A DNA stretch of 6,103 nucleotides, taken from positions 1 through 6,103 of the forward strand of contig JABDJM010000582.1 of the NCBI GenBank assembly GCA_013002475.1, in the 5' to 3' direction. Positions 1 to 5,677 of the stretch are shown here, in pieces; within the stretch, counting starts at the first letter, position 1; every line of letters begins with the position of its first letter. Origin of the DNA: Saprospiraceae bacterium. Its GTDB lineage: Bacteria; Bacteroidota; Bacteroidia; Chitinophagales; Saprospiraceae. Both the position numbers and the translations under genes were made by a program. The notes under the pieces are model-generated. The model was not told where the DNA came from and did not search any database. It saw nothing but the letters and a program-made list of their open reading frames with translations.

Positions 1-429
1 CAGCATTAGTTCTCCATTGTTGAAGAGCTCTTCGATATAATGAACAAGGACTTCGGTATCTGTCTGGCGTGTGAAACTATGGCCCTTTTCAAGAAGGGCC
101 TTTTTGATAACGTTATAGTTTTCTATGATCCCGTTGTGGATAATAGCTAGACGTCCGTTTTGTGATAAATGTGGGTGAGCATTAATATCATCAGGCTTAC
201 CGTGTGTGGCCCATCGGGTATGGGCCATTCCAACGGTACCATCCAGGTTTTTTCCCTGAATATGCTTTATTAGATCGTTGACCTTTCCTTTTTTCTTATA
301 AAGGTTTAGGTCTCCATTAGAGATGGCGATACCGGCACTATCATAGCCCCGGTACTCAAGCAATTTTAATCCCCCGATAAGAACAGGGTAGGCTTTTCTT
401 TCTCCAAGGTAGGCGACAATACCACACAT
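1..429 (-). CDS. glmS: Glutamine-fructose-6-phosphate aminotransferase (isomerizing), N-terminal part, cut by window edge
   Basis: GlmS makes glucosamine-6-phosphate from fructose-6-phosphate and glutamine, the first committed step to UDP-GlcNAc for peptidoglycan and lipopolysaccharide. Only the first 143 codons are present, covering much of the class II glutamine amidotransferase domain; the sugar isomerase domains lie beyond position 1. Reading from ATG at 429 gives MCGIVAYLG, where Cys2 becomes the N-terminal nucleophile after methionine removal. Further family motifs are YRGYDSAGIA (26-35), HTRWATHG (70-77), HNGIIENY (98-105) and TDTEV (123-127). The start is fixed because the catalytic Cys must follow Met1. 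It begins 18 bases after the stop of the DUF4270 gene on the same strand, so it is probably the last or a late gene of that operon. No Shine-Dalgarno is evident in the gap, which is usual in Bacteroidota. I see no glmS ribozyme-like leader, and the gap is too short for one. Identification is firm. Confidence 0.96.
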   Translation of the reverse strand, partial: MCGIVAYLGERKAYPVLIGGLKLLEYRGYDSAGIAISNGDLNLYKKKGKVNDLIKHIQGKNLDGTVGMAHTRWATHGKPDDINAHPHLSQNGRLAIIHNGIIENYNVIKKALLEKGHSFTRQTDTEVLVHYIEELFNNGELML

Positions 430-447
430 AAGGCTTTAATTTACAGG

Positions 448-1764
448 TTATGGGTTAATACGCGTGTATGTGAGTTCAAGTTTTGGACCCCGATCCGTAT
501 CCGAAGTTCCATAAAGAATACTCCTTGCCGGATCAATGATCTTAGGAAACACCTGCAAATATAACTCTGCGGGAGCTTCGCCAGATACGATTTTTTGAAA
601 GTAATTTGAGAGATTAAGACGATAGGAGCCAGCAATACCCTGACTTATATCCGTTTCTTCAGCAAAAGTCCCTCCAAATATCTCGATCCCCTGTAGGACA
701 TCGTCTATCCGGGTAAAATCATCTCCATCTTGATAGGTAAGGACCAATTGGCCAATAGGTGGGTAATCTTCGAGTTCGTTGCCAGGAAGGTCAACAACTT
801 GTAGGTCTATAAAGGCAGAATTTACCAAAATATTGCCCAGGTCCTCCAAATTGGGGAAAGAAAGCTTGATATCCGGACCATCCAAACCCTGAATATACAG
901 TAAGGAATCCGATCCACTGCTAACCGCCTGTTCTAATGTACTTCCAGTTATGTCTGCATTCGTATTGATTACACGAACATCTATGGAAGACATTAAATAC
1001 CTGTATAAATATTGGGAAGTATCATTCTCTGTAATATCAGTGTAGTATACATTGACGCCTGTCAGGCCGGATTCCGGCTCAAATACCACCATAGATGAAG
1101 CAGCGGAGGCTGTTACATTTTTCATGTACAGTCCAAAAAACTCCTCATCAAAATTCGCAATCAGGGCTGTGTCGAGCAATTTTTTACCAAAAAGATTAGG
1201 TAGCTCGAGGGATACAAACTTCCCCTGAAGAGTGTCACTTGTTACTAAAACCAGGTCCTTTATACTATCTCGGTCAGGGGTAAAACTTCCCGTAGTGATG
1301 GCCGGAATCTCGTATTCAAAAGTCCTATTGGAAAAATAGTTCGTATCCGTGTTAAACATTTCGGTCATCTCATACAATTCATATTGTAATTCATCACCAA
1401 ATGGTCCATAGGAGTAAACCGAATCTATTTCAAAAGTCAACAGAACAGAATCAACTGAAAAATCATTCAGCACAGGAAGTGTTAATGACCCAGGTGTGAT
1501 CTGAAAAAAGAAGTCTGCAGTGTTTGTACCGAAATTATCATCCTCGTAAGTACCAAAAGGCAAGCCCTTAACTGTAGAACTAGGGAGATAACTAATCAGA
1601 GAATCCTGGAAGAAATGCTCAGTCTTGACGGAGAGTGTATCAGAAAAAAATACTTCTTCCTGGTCTTGAGACAACAAGCCTGCTCCAAGCGGATTGGGGT
1701 CAGAACAGCCACAAGCAAATAGTAGACTGGCAGATAGCCAGAAGAAAAAACGCATACGCATCAT
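448..1764 (-). CDS. DUF4270 family lipoprotein, 438 residues
   Basis: This is a predicted exported lipoprotein of a Bacteroidota family without an established function. The N-terminus has basic residues (Arg3, Arg5), a hydrophobic stretch (FFFWLSASLLFA, 6-17) and then Cys18-Gly-Cys20-Ser-Asp. Either Cys could be the lipidated residue; the A-C-G-C and F-A-C contexts are both imperfect lipoboxes. The mature part begins SDPNPLGAGLL, and an NxxG-like start after the lipid anchor is typical of DUF4270. The rest is rich in acidic residues, Thr/Ser and alternating beta-type patterns, with no membrane helix, and ends LELTYTRI as a final strand. I chose ATG 1764; a TTG at 1773 would add three residues (TTG-K-F), and ATGs at 1761 and 1755 are also possible. 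The gene lies 28 bases after the glycogen-synthase-like gene and 18 before glmS. That placement suggests, but does not show, a role in envelope biogenesis. Family assignment rests on recognition of the N-terminal pattern and the neighbourhood. Confidence 0.85.
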   Translation of the reverse strand: MMRMRFFFWLSASLLFACGCSDPNPLGAGLLSQDQEEVFFSDTLSVKTEHFFQDSLISYLPSSTVKGLPFGTYEDDNFGTNTADFFFQITPGSLTLPVLNDFSVDSVLLTFEIDSVYSYGPFGDELQYELYEMTEMFNTDTNYFSNRTFEYEIPAITTGSFTPDRDSIKDLVLVTSDTLQGKFVSLELPNLFGKKLLDTALIANFDEEFFGLYMKNVTASAASSMVVFEPESGLTGVNVYYTDITENDTSQYLYRYLMSSIDVRVINTNADITGSTLEQAVSSGSDSLLYIQGLDGPDIKLSFPNLEDLGNILVNSAFIDLQVVDLPGNELEDYPPIGQLVLTYQDGDDFTRIDDVLQGIEIFGGTFAEETDISQGIAGSYRLNLSNYFQKIVSGEAPAELYLQVFPKIIDPARSILYGTSDTDRGPKLELTYTRINP

Positions 1765-1792
1765 GAACTTCAATTCTGGTATTGAAGGAATT

Positions 1793-2614
1793 TTAGCTTT
1801 GAACTTCCTCCTCTAACTGAGCCTGGAAAAATTCAAGATATGCTGCCAGGTAAGCCTCCTCAGTTTGGGCTTCTAATACTGGCACCTTACAGCTTTCGAT
1901 AACCTTGGATTCCTTGTCGTTAAGGGTTTCAGAGCCAATGATCACTGCATCAGCAAATTCACATGCCCCTTTGTGAAGGGCTACCTTATCATTATCCAGG
2001 TAAGCGGAAAGATCTTCAGGTTCCAGGTTGTTGATGGAAGCCTTTTCGATCATGCTATTATCAAAATTTGAATCCATCTCAGTAGTGTACATGCTGTATA
2101 CTACTCTGGAATTTTTGAAAATAGGTTCATTCTTGTAAGCCGCTTTCAGATACATGGGGATAAGAGAAGTCATCCAACCATGACAAGAAACGATGTCCGG
2201 AGCCCAACCAAATTTTTTGACTGTTTCCAGGACACCTTTACAAAAGAAGATCATCCTGTCTTGATTATCCTTAAAGGGTTTTCCTTTATCGTCTTCAAAG
2301 ACAGATTTTCTTTTGAAAAAATCTTCATTATCCAAAAAGTAAACCTGCATCCGGGCACCCGGCAAAGAGGCAACTTTAATGATTAATGGATAATCATCAT
2401 CGTCAACAATGATGTTCATTCCGGAAAGCCGAACTACTTCATGCAGTCTGTGTCTTCTTTCGTTGATGGTTCCAAACCTGGGCATTAATACCCTGATCTC
2501 CATACCGTTTTCCTGAATATGTTGGGGTAATTTCCGAGCTATTTTAGATATTTCTGATAGAGCGGTATAAGGTTCCATTTCCTGAGTTACTATCAGGACT
2601 CTCTTTTTCTCCAT
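1793..2614 (-). CDS. Short glycogen/starch-synthase-like protein (GT5 N-terminal domain only), 273 residues
   Basis: The protein resembles the N-terminal Rossmann half of glycogen synthases. It has RVLIVTQEMEP (5-15) at the position of the first strand, VLMPRFGTI (42-50) like the LPxYGxI motif, FFCKGVLETVKKFGW (123-137), and SCHGW (143-147) where true synthases have the HxHDW-type motif. The Lys-Thr-Gly-Gly loop that binds ADP-glucose is absent: EMEPYTALSEI occupies that place. The whole C-terminal GT-B half, which holds most donor-binding and catalytic residues, is also missing; the protein ends in an acidic tail (EEEVQS). Bacteroidota commonly carry a stand-alone protein of about this size annotated glycogen synthase, so it is probably a natural short family and not a truncation. 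Catalysis of glycogen synthesis is doubtful; a sugar-nucleotide binding or regulatory role is speculation. ATG 2614 fits the family start, and no Shine-Dalgarno is visible. It is the first gene of the minus-strand run, transcribed divergently from panC. Confidence 0.85.
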   Translation of the reverse strand: MEKKRVLIVTQEMEPYTALSEISKIARKLPQHIQENGMEIRVLMPRFGTINERRHRLHEVVRLSGMNIIVDDDDYPLIIKVASLPGARMQVYFLDNEDFFKRKSVFEDDKGKPFKDNQDRMIFFCKGVLETVKKFGWAPDIVSCHGWMTSLIPMYLKAAYKNEPIFKNSRVVYSMYTTEMDSNFDNSMIEKASINNLEPEDLSAYLDNDKVALHKGACEFADAVIIGSETLNDKESKVIESCKVPVLEAQTEEAYLAAYLEFFQAQLEEEVQS

Positions 2615-2672
2615 ACTAGATAGGCAGTTTAAATCGTCAAATCAAAGAGCTTCAAAGCCTCAAATTGGTTGG

Positions 2673-2704
2673 CAAAATTAGTAAAATAATGCCAGTTCTC
2701 CAGA
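2673..2704 (-). promoter_or_regulatory. Putative Bacteroidota-type promoter of the glycogen-synthase-like/DUF4270/glmS run
   Basis: Read on the minus strand, TAATTTTG (2680 to 2673) matches TAnnTTTG, the -7 element of Bacteroidota primary-sigma promoters. Twenty bases upstream is TCTG (2704 to 2701), three of four matches to the TTTG -33 element. Transcription would begin near 2666, leaving about 50 bases of leader before ATG 2614. The site sits in the only sizeable gap upstream of the minus-strand genes. It is a pattern match in AT-rich DNA, so moderate confidence. Confidence 0.55.
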
Positions 2705-2734
2705 TTGGTGGCTTTCCAAGGCATGTATTTAATG

Positions 2735-2765
2735 TCTGAAAAACCTTTTTATTATCTACTTTTTG
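2735..2765 (+). promoter_or_regulatory. Weak candidate promoter for the panC operon
   Basis: TACTTTTTG (2757-2765) resembles the -7 box TAnnTTTG but has one extra base, and TCTG (2735-2738) lies 18 bases upstream as a -33-like box. A start near 2772 would leave a short leader before ATG 2801. If correct, it excludes the upstream in-frame starts of panC. The match is imperfect and could be chance. Confidence 0.28.
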
Positions 2766-2800
2766 ATAACTTTCCCGGCTTTGCAAATCAAACTGCTAAC

Positions 2801-3700
2801 ATGCTGATTTTCAAAAAGGTTGCTGATCTGCAAGCCTTTATAAGCCAAAAAAAGGCAAATGGGGCCTCCATAGGCTTCATTCCCACCATGGGGGCCTTGC
2901 ACAGCGGACATGTATCACTCGTGGAAAAGGCCCTAGAAGAAGAGCAATTAACTGTAGTTAGCATTTTTGTAAATCCTACCCAATTCAATGATCCTGAGGA
3001 TCTTAAAAAATATCCAAGGCCTTTTTCCAAGGATGCTCAGAAACTCATCAAAGCAGGAACTTCGGTTCTTTTTCATCCGGATGTAGAAGAAGTATACCCT
3101 CCGGGCCTCGAAACCCAGGTTAATCTCGATTTTGGTCGCTTAACCAGGGTGATGGAAGGAAATTTCCGTCCAGGACATTTTGAGGGAATGGCAAATGTAG
3201 TTAGTCGGTTGCTTGACATTGTAAGGCCAGACAGCCTTTTTATGGGCCAAAAGGATTTCCAACAATTAACTATCGTAAAAGATATGATCAGACAGCAAGG
3301 TCGGAGGATCCGGCTGGTAGCCTGCCCTATCATACGTGAAAAAAATGGCTTGGCCAGAAGCTCAAGAAATGAAAGACTAAGCGAGGAAGCCCGTGAAAAA
3401 GCTTCAATTATCAATAAAACTCTAGAATGGACCTCTGAAAACCACCTTCAAACACCAATTAATGAGCTACAAAGGGAAGCTCTGGAGAAGATGGAAGTAG
3501 GTCCCTTCAAACCAGAATATTTTTCAATCGTCGACGGTTATACATTGGAGGAGGTGCAGGACCCTCAAAAACATGAGACCATAGTTGCCTGCACAGCGGT
3601 TTGGGTAGAGGATGTTCGACTGATTGATAACAGGATCCTTAAGGGAAAGGAAATTCTCAGAGGCAAGATTCAGGAAAACCTTCAAAGTGTAGAATCATGA
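2801..3700 (+). CDS. panC: Pantothenate synthetase (pantoate-beta-alanine ligase), 299 residues
   Basis: PanC joins pantoate and beta-alanine with ATP, through a pantoyl-adenylate, to give pantothenate for coenzyme A; it is cytoplasmic. Family landmarks appear in order: IPTMGALHSGHVSL (27-40) with the HxGH nucleotide-binding motif at His34-His37, SIFVNPTQF (54-62), YPRP (71-74), MEGNFRPGHFEGMANVV (118-134), MGQKDFQQ (148-155) and the KMSKS-like ARSSRN (185-190). Length is close to the usual 280-300. The frame stays open upstream, with TTG 2705 and ATGs at 2723 and 2732, but ATG 2801 gives the family N-terminus (MLIFKKVADLQAF), so I chose it. The stop overlaps the panD start (ATGA, 3697-3700), implying translational coupling with the enzyme that supplies beta-alanine. 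Arg186 stands where many homologues have Met or Leu beside the SSRN motif, a small oddity. Identification is firm. Confidence 0.96.
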   Translation: MLIFKKVADLQAFISQKKANGASIGFIPTMGALHSGHVSLVEKALEEEQLTVVSIFVNPTQFNDPEDLKKYPRPFSKDAQKLIKAGTSVLFHPDVEEVYPPGLETQVNLDFGRLTRVMEGNFRPGHFEGMANVVSRLLDIVRPDSLFMGQKDFQQLTIVKDMIRQQGRRIRLVACPIIREKNGLARSSRNERLSEEAREKASIINKTLEWTSENHLQTPINELQREALEKMEVGPFKPEYFSIVDGYTLEEVQDPQKHETIVACTAVWVEDVRLIDNRILKGKEILRGKIQENLQSVES

Positions 3701-4044
3701 TGATCCGTCGCTTAAAATCAAAGATCCATCAGGCAAGGGTTACACAGGTCGACCTGGATTTCATGGATAGTGTCTTGATCGATCTGGCTTTGATGGAAGC
3801 CGCTGGTCTGAGTGAGGGAGAAATTGTGCAGATCGACTATGGAATGAGCGGACATAGGTTTGAAACTCATGTCATTCCAGGTGAAAGAAATTCAGGTATT
3901 GTCTGTCTTAATGGGTTTTCCGGGAGAAACGCAAAAATTGGAGATACCATTACAATTTCAGCGGCAATATGGGAATCTTCCGAAAACCTAAATCCTTTTG
4001 AGCCATTTCTCGTTTTTCCTACAGAGGAGAATAAACTTCCATGA
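3697..4044 (+). CDS. panD: Aspartate 1-decarboxylase-like protein with altered self-cleavage site, 115 residues
   Basis: PanD decarboxylates aspartate to beta-alanine using a pyruvoyl group made by self-cleavage between Gly24 and Ser25. The protein aligns without gaps to the E. coli enzyme over at least the first 73 residues: Lys9, His11, Val15-Thr16, Ser25, Ile28-Asp29, Ala35-Ala36-Gly37, Arg54, Thr57, Glu63-Arg64 and Asn72-Gly73 all match. Length is normal and it ends in a VFPTEENKL tail like other Bacteroidota copies. Three key positions differ: residue 24 is Asp (cleavage site DFMDSVLID, 21-29), residue 22 is Phe instead of Tyr, and residue 58 is His instead of the Tyr proposed as proton donor; the usual Ala-rich segment after Asn72-Gly73 reads FSGRN. 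It overlaps panC by four bases, supporting a pantothenate role. It may be processed less efficiently, use altered chemistry, or have lost activity; the frame itself is intact. The numbering uses ATG 3697; ATG 3700 is an alternative. Confidence 0.9.
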   Translation: MMIRRLKSKIHQARVTQVDLDFMDSVLIDLALMEAAGLSEGEIVQIDYGMSGHRFETHVIPGERNSGIVCLNGFSGRNAKIGDTITISAAIWESSENLNPFEPFLVFPTEENKLP

Positions 4045-4055
4045 TCATTCATTAG
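4023..4055 (+). other. Shine-Dalgarno-like site leading into a four-codon reading frame at the panD stop
   Basis: AGAGGAGA (4023-4030) is the clearest purine-rich ribosome-binding sequence in the window. It stands about ten bases before an ATG (4041-4043) that overlaps the panD stop as ATGA, the same arrangement used at the panC/panD and membrane-protein/rfaE2 junctions. Here the frame reads M-I-I-H and stops at TAG (4053-4055), twelve bases before the likely TTG start of the membrane protein. It could be a tiny leader frame that delivers ribosomes by reinitiation, or the real start of the next gene broken by a one-base deletion or sequencing error. Confidence 0.4.
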
Positions 4056-4066
4056 ACTTACCATCC

Positions 4067-5131
4067 TTGAAGAAGCACTTAATAAACTTTGTAAAGTTCA
4101 TCTTATTCCTTGGGATTGGGGCGTCCATAATGTACTACTTGTATTACACTATGAACATTTCATTTCAGGAACAATGTCGCCTGGATGGAGTGCCTCCCGA
4201 AGATTGCAGCCTGATAGAAAAGATCCTGGATGACTTTCGATCCGTCAACATTTTTTGGATGGGAATGGTCTTTCTGGCATTTACCATTTCCAATATCAGT
4301 AGGATGATACGCTGGGGAATGCTAGTGCGAAACCTTGGGTATCCGGCCCGGAATGCATACCTGTTTATGTCTATCATTATCGGGTACCTTTTCAATCTAT
4401 TATTCCCAAGGCTTGGTGAAGTAGTGAGGGCTGGTTCAGTCGCTCAAACAGAAGAAATCCCTTTACAGAAAGTGATCGGAACTATTGTCGTAGATAGGAT
4501 TATGGATGTAATCTGTCTCGCCCTTGTATTGGCCTCTGCATTCATTCTGGAATATGATACTATCACTCAGTTCGTCTCTGAAAACCAAGGGGAGGACACT
4601 GGTAAATCTTACACCTGGATATGGTTGCTTGGTACAGCTTTATTGGGATTAGGTTTCATTTGGTATTATCAAAGCAACAGATCTTCCTTGCGAAAGCTTA
4701 AGGTTTTTAAAAAGGGGGAAGAAATCGCTTATGGGATGATCGAGGGTATAAAGACCATCTCCAATTTGAAAAAGCCAGGCTGGTTTATTTTCCATTCTGC
4801 CAATGTTTGGTTTATGTATTTCCTAATGACCTATTTTTGCTTCTTTGCATTCGAACCAACTGCGGGCCTTAGCCCGAGGATAGGATGGATGGTTTTCGCC
4901 TTTGCAGCCCTCGGTGTGTTGATCCCCTCCCCCGGAGGTATGGGCACAGTCCATTGGCTTACCATATCAGCCTTGACCATTTATGGCTTGGATGAATTTG
5001 CTTCATTTTCCTTTGCCAATATCTTATTTTTTGGTGTGCAAATATTCTATGTGATAATAGGCGGTCTGATTTGTTTGGCTATCCTGGCATTTGTAAGAAA
5101 TCGTAAAAACAAAAAACTCTCTTCATCATGA
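4067..5131 (+). CDS. Lysylphosphatidylglycerol-synthase-TM / UPF0104-like integral membrane protein, 354 residues
   Basis: This polytopic inner-membrane protein belongs to the family of the flippase-like half of MprF (PF03706 type); it lacks the cytoplasmic aminoacyl-transferase domain, so lipid lysylation should not be assumed. Hydrophobic segments lie near residues 9-27, 62-78, 97-113, 136-160, 187-205, 238-256, 267-290 and 315-345. Family signatures visible are SRMIRWGMLVRNLG (78-91), NLLFPRLGEVVR (110-121), DRIMD (143-147) and, near the C-terminus, PSPGGMGTVHW. A long extramembrane loop after helix 1 carries two cysteines ten residues apart (37 and 47). The start is uncertain: no in-frame ATG precedes helix 1 (first is 4130, inside it). 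TTG 4067 gives (M)KKHLINFVKF, a natural N-terminus; TTG 3998 would overlap panD by 47 bases. The stop overlaps the rfaE2 start as ATGA. A role in transporting or modifying envelope lipids is inference. Confidence 0.85.
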   Translation: MKKHLINFVKFILFLGIGASIMYYLYYTMNISFQEQCRLDGVPPEDCSLIEKILDDFRSVNIFWMGMVFLAFTISNISRMIRWGMLVRNLGYPARNAYLFMSIIIGYLFNLLFPRLGEVVRAGSVAQTEEIPLQKVIGTIVVDRIMDVICLALVLASAFILEYDTITQFVSENQGEDTGKSYTWIWLLGTALLGLGFIWYYQSNRSSLRKLKVFKKGEEIAYGMIEGIKTISNLKKPGWFIFHSANVWFMYFLMTYFCFFAFEPTAGLSPRIGWMVFAFAALGVLIPSPGGMGTVHWLTISALTIYGLDEFASFSFANILFFGVQIFYVIIGGLICLAILAFVRNRKNKKLSSS

Positions 5132-5616
5132 TTCTGGAGGGAATAAAAAACAAGATCATGGACCTGGAAGAAATTGTTTCCTGGTCCCGACAGAAAAAAC
5201 AAGATGGTCAAAAGCTTGTATTTACAAACGGCTGTTTTGATCTCATCCACTTAGGGCACCTCCAATATTTGTCCCAGGCCAAAGAGCTTGGTGACCTGCT
5301 CATTATCGGAGTCAATTCTGATTCTAGTGTAGAAAGATTGAAGGGCCCCGGCAGGCCGGTAAAGGATGAATACTCACGGGCTTCTCTTCTTGCTGCATTG
5401 ACCATGGTTGATGCGGTAACCATATTCAAAGAGGACACACCTCTTAACCTCATCAAACAGATCCAGCCCGATATGCTTTGCAAAGGCGGCGATTGGCATA
5501 TCAACCAAATTGTAGGCGCGAGAGAGGTTCTCGATAACGGGGGTGAAGTCAAAAGTCTTCCCTTTTTGCAGGGCCATTCCACCACTTCCCTGGTTCAAAA
5601 AGCTCGTCAAGAGTAA
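5128..5616 (+). CDS. rfaE2: D-glycero-beta-D-manno-heptose 1-phosphate adenylyltransferase (stand-alone), 162 residues
   Basis: The enzyme transfers AMP from ATP to heptose-1-phosphate, giving ADP-heptose for the lipopolysaccharide core; it corresponds to the C-terminal half of the fused HldE of enterobacteria. Nucleotidyltransferase motifs are clear: FTNGCFDLIHLGHLQYL (32-48) with HxGH at His41-His44, GVNSD (61-65), RLKGPGRP (70-77), DEYSRA (80-85), EDTPLNLI (102-109), KGGDW (119-123) and the ISSTS-like HSTTSLV (150-156). I chose ATG 5128, which overlaps the upstream stop as ATGA and gives a helical leader (IKNKIMDLEEIVSW) of the sort seen in Bacteroidota homologues; ATG 5158 would give 152 residues. 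The kinase half (HldE N-terminal or hldA type) is not in this window. A related cytidylyltransferase specificity is possible from sequence alone, but the KGGD and LKGPxRP motifs favour RfaE2. Confidence 0.93.
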   Translation: MILEGIKNKIMDLEEIVSWSRQKKQDGQKLVFTNGCFDLIHLGHLQYLSQAKELGDLLIIGVNSDSSVERLKGPGRPVKDEYSRASLLAALTMVDAVTIFKEDTPLNLIKQIQPDMLCKGGDWHINQIVGAREVLDNGGEVKSLPFLQGHSTTSLVQKARQE

Positions 5617-5632
5617 TTAAGCTTGATGAGTT
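5601..5632 (+). terminator. Hairpin at the rfaE2 stop, possible attenuator or terminator
   Basis: CTCGTCAAG (5603-5611) and CTTGATGAG (5622-5630) can pair as a nine-base stem with one G-U, extended outward by another G-U and an A-U pair, around a ten-base loop. The rfaE2 stop (TAA 5614-5616) lies in the loop. The bases after it are AT-rich (TTATTGAATTTAATTTAG) but contain no clean run of T, so it is a weak intrinsic terminator at best. It may mark the end of the panC-rfaE2 transcript. Confidence 0.35.
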
Positions 5633-5653
5633 ATTGAATTTAATTTAGATTTG
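5622..5653 (+). promoter_or_regulatory. Putative Bacteroidota-type promoter of the NIF3-family gene
   Basis: TAGATTTG (5646-5653) is an exact TAnnTTTG -7 box, and CTTG (5622-5625), three of four to TTTG, lies exactly 20 bases upstream, the same spacing as the site at 2673-2704. Transcription would start near 5660, giving a leader of about 18 bases before ATG 5678. The -33-like box lies in the right arm of the hairpin at 5601-5632. The only gap in the plus-strand run longer than a few dozen bases is here, which supports an independent start. Confidence 0.55.
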
Positions 5654-5677
5654 TATCAGCTAGAAGACCAAGTAATT

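Noticed and set aside
430..447. Possible glmS ribozyme or riboswitch upstream of glmS
   Set aside because: Only 18 bases separate glmS from the preceding stop codon, too few for such an element, and the ribozyme is mainly a Firmicutes feature.
441..635. Short minus-strand open frame inside the 3' end of the DUF4270 gene
   Set aside because: It overlaps the larger gene in another frame on the same strand, with no family features.
2180..2386. Plus-strand open frame opposite the glycogen-synthase-like gene
   Set aside because: Antisense shadow of a recognisable protein; no ribosome-binding site or recognisable motif.
2705..2800. In-frame upstream extension of panC, with TTG 2705 and ATGs 2723 and 2732
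   Set aside because: The 32 extra residues have no place in the PanC family N-terminus, and the region overlaps promoter candidates; ATG 2801 gives the normal length.
3073..3414. 113-residue minus-strand open frame opposite panC (also 2788-3030)
   Set aside because: Antisense to strongly conserved PanC motifs; composition is that of a reverse-complement shadow.
4067..5131. Full MprF-type lysylphosphatidylglycerol synthase
   Set aside because: Only the membrane domain is present; the cytoplasmic aminoacyl-transferase domain is missing, so that function should not be assigned.
5208..5610. Minus-strand open frames opposite rfaE2 (125 and 78 residues)
   Set aside because: They mirror the nucleotidyltransferase coding sequence and show no independent start signals.
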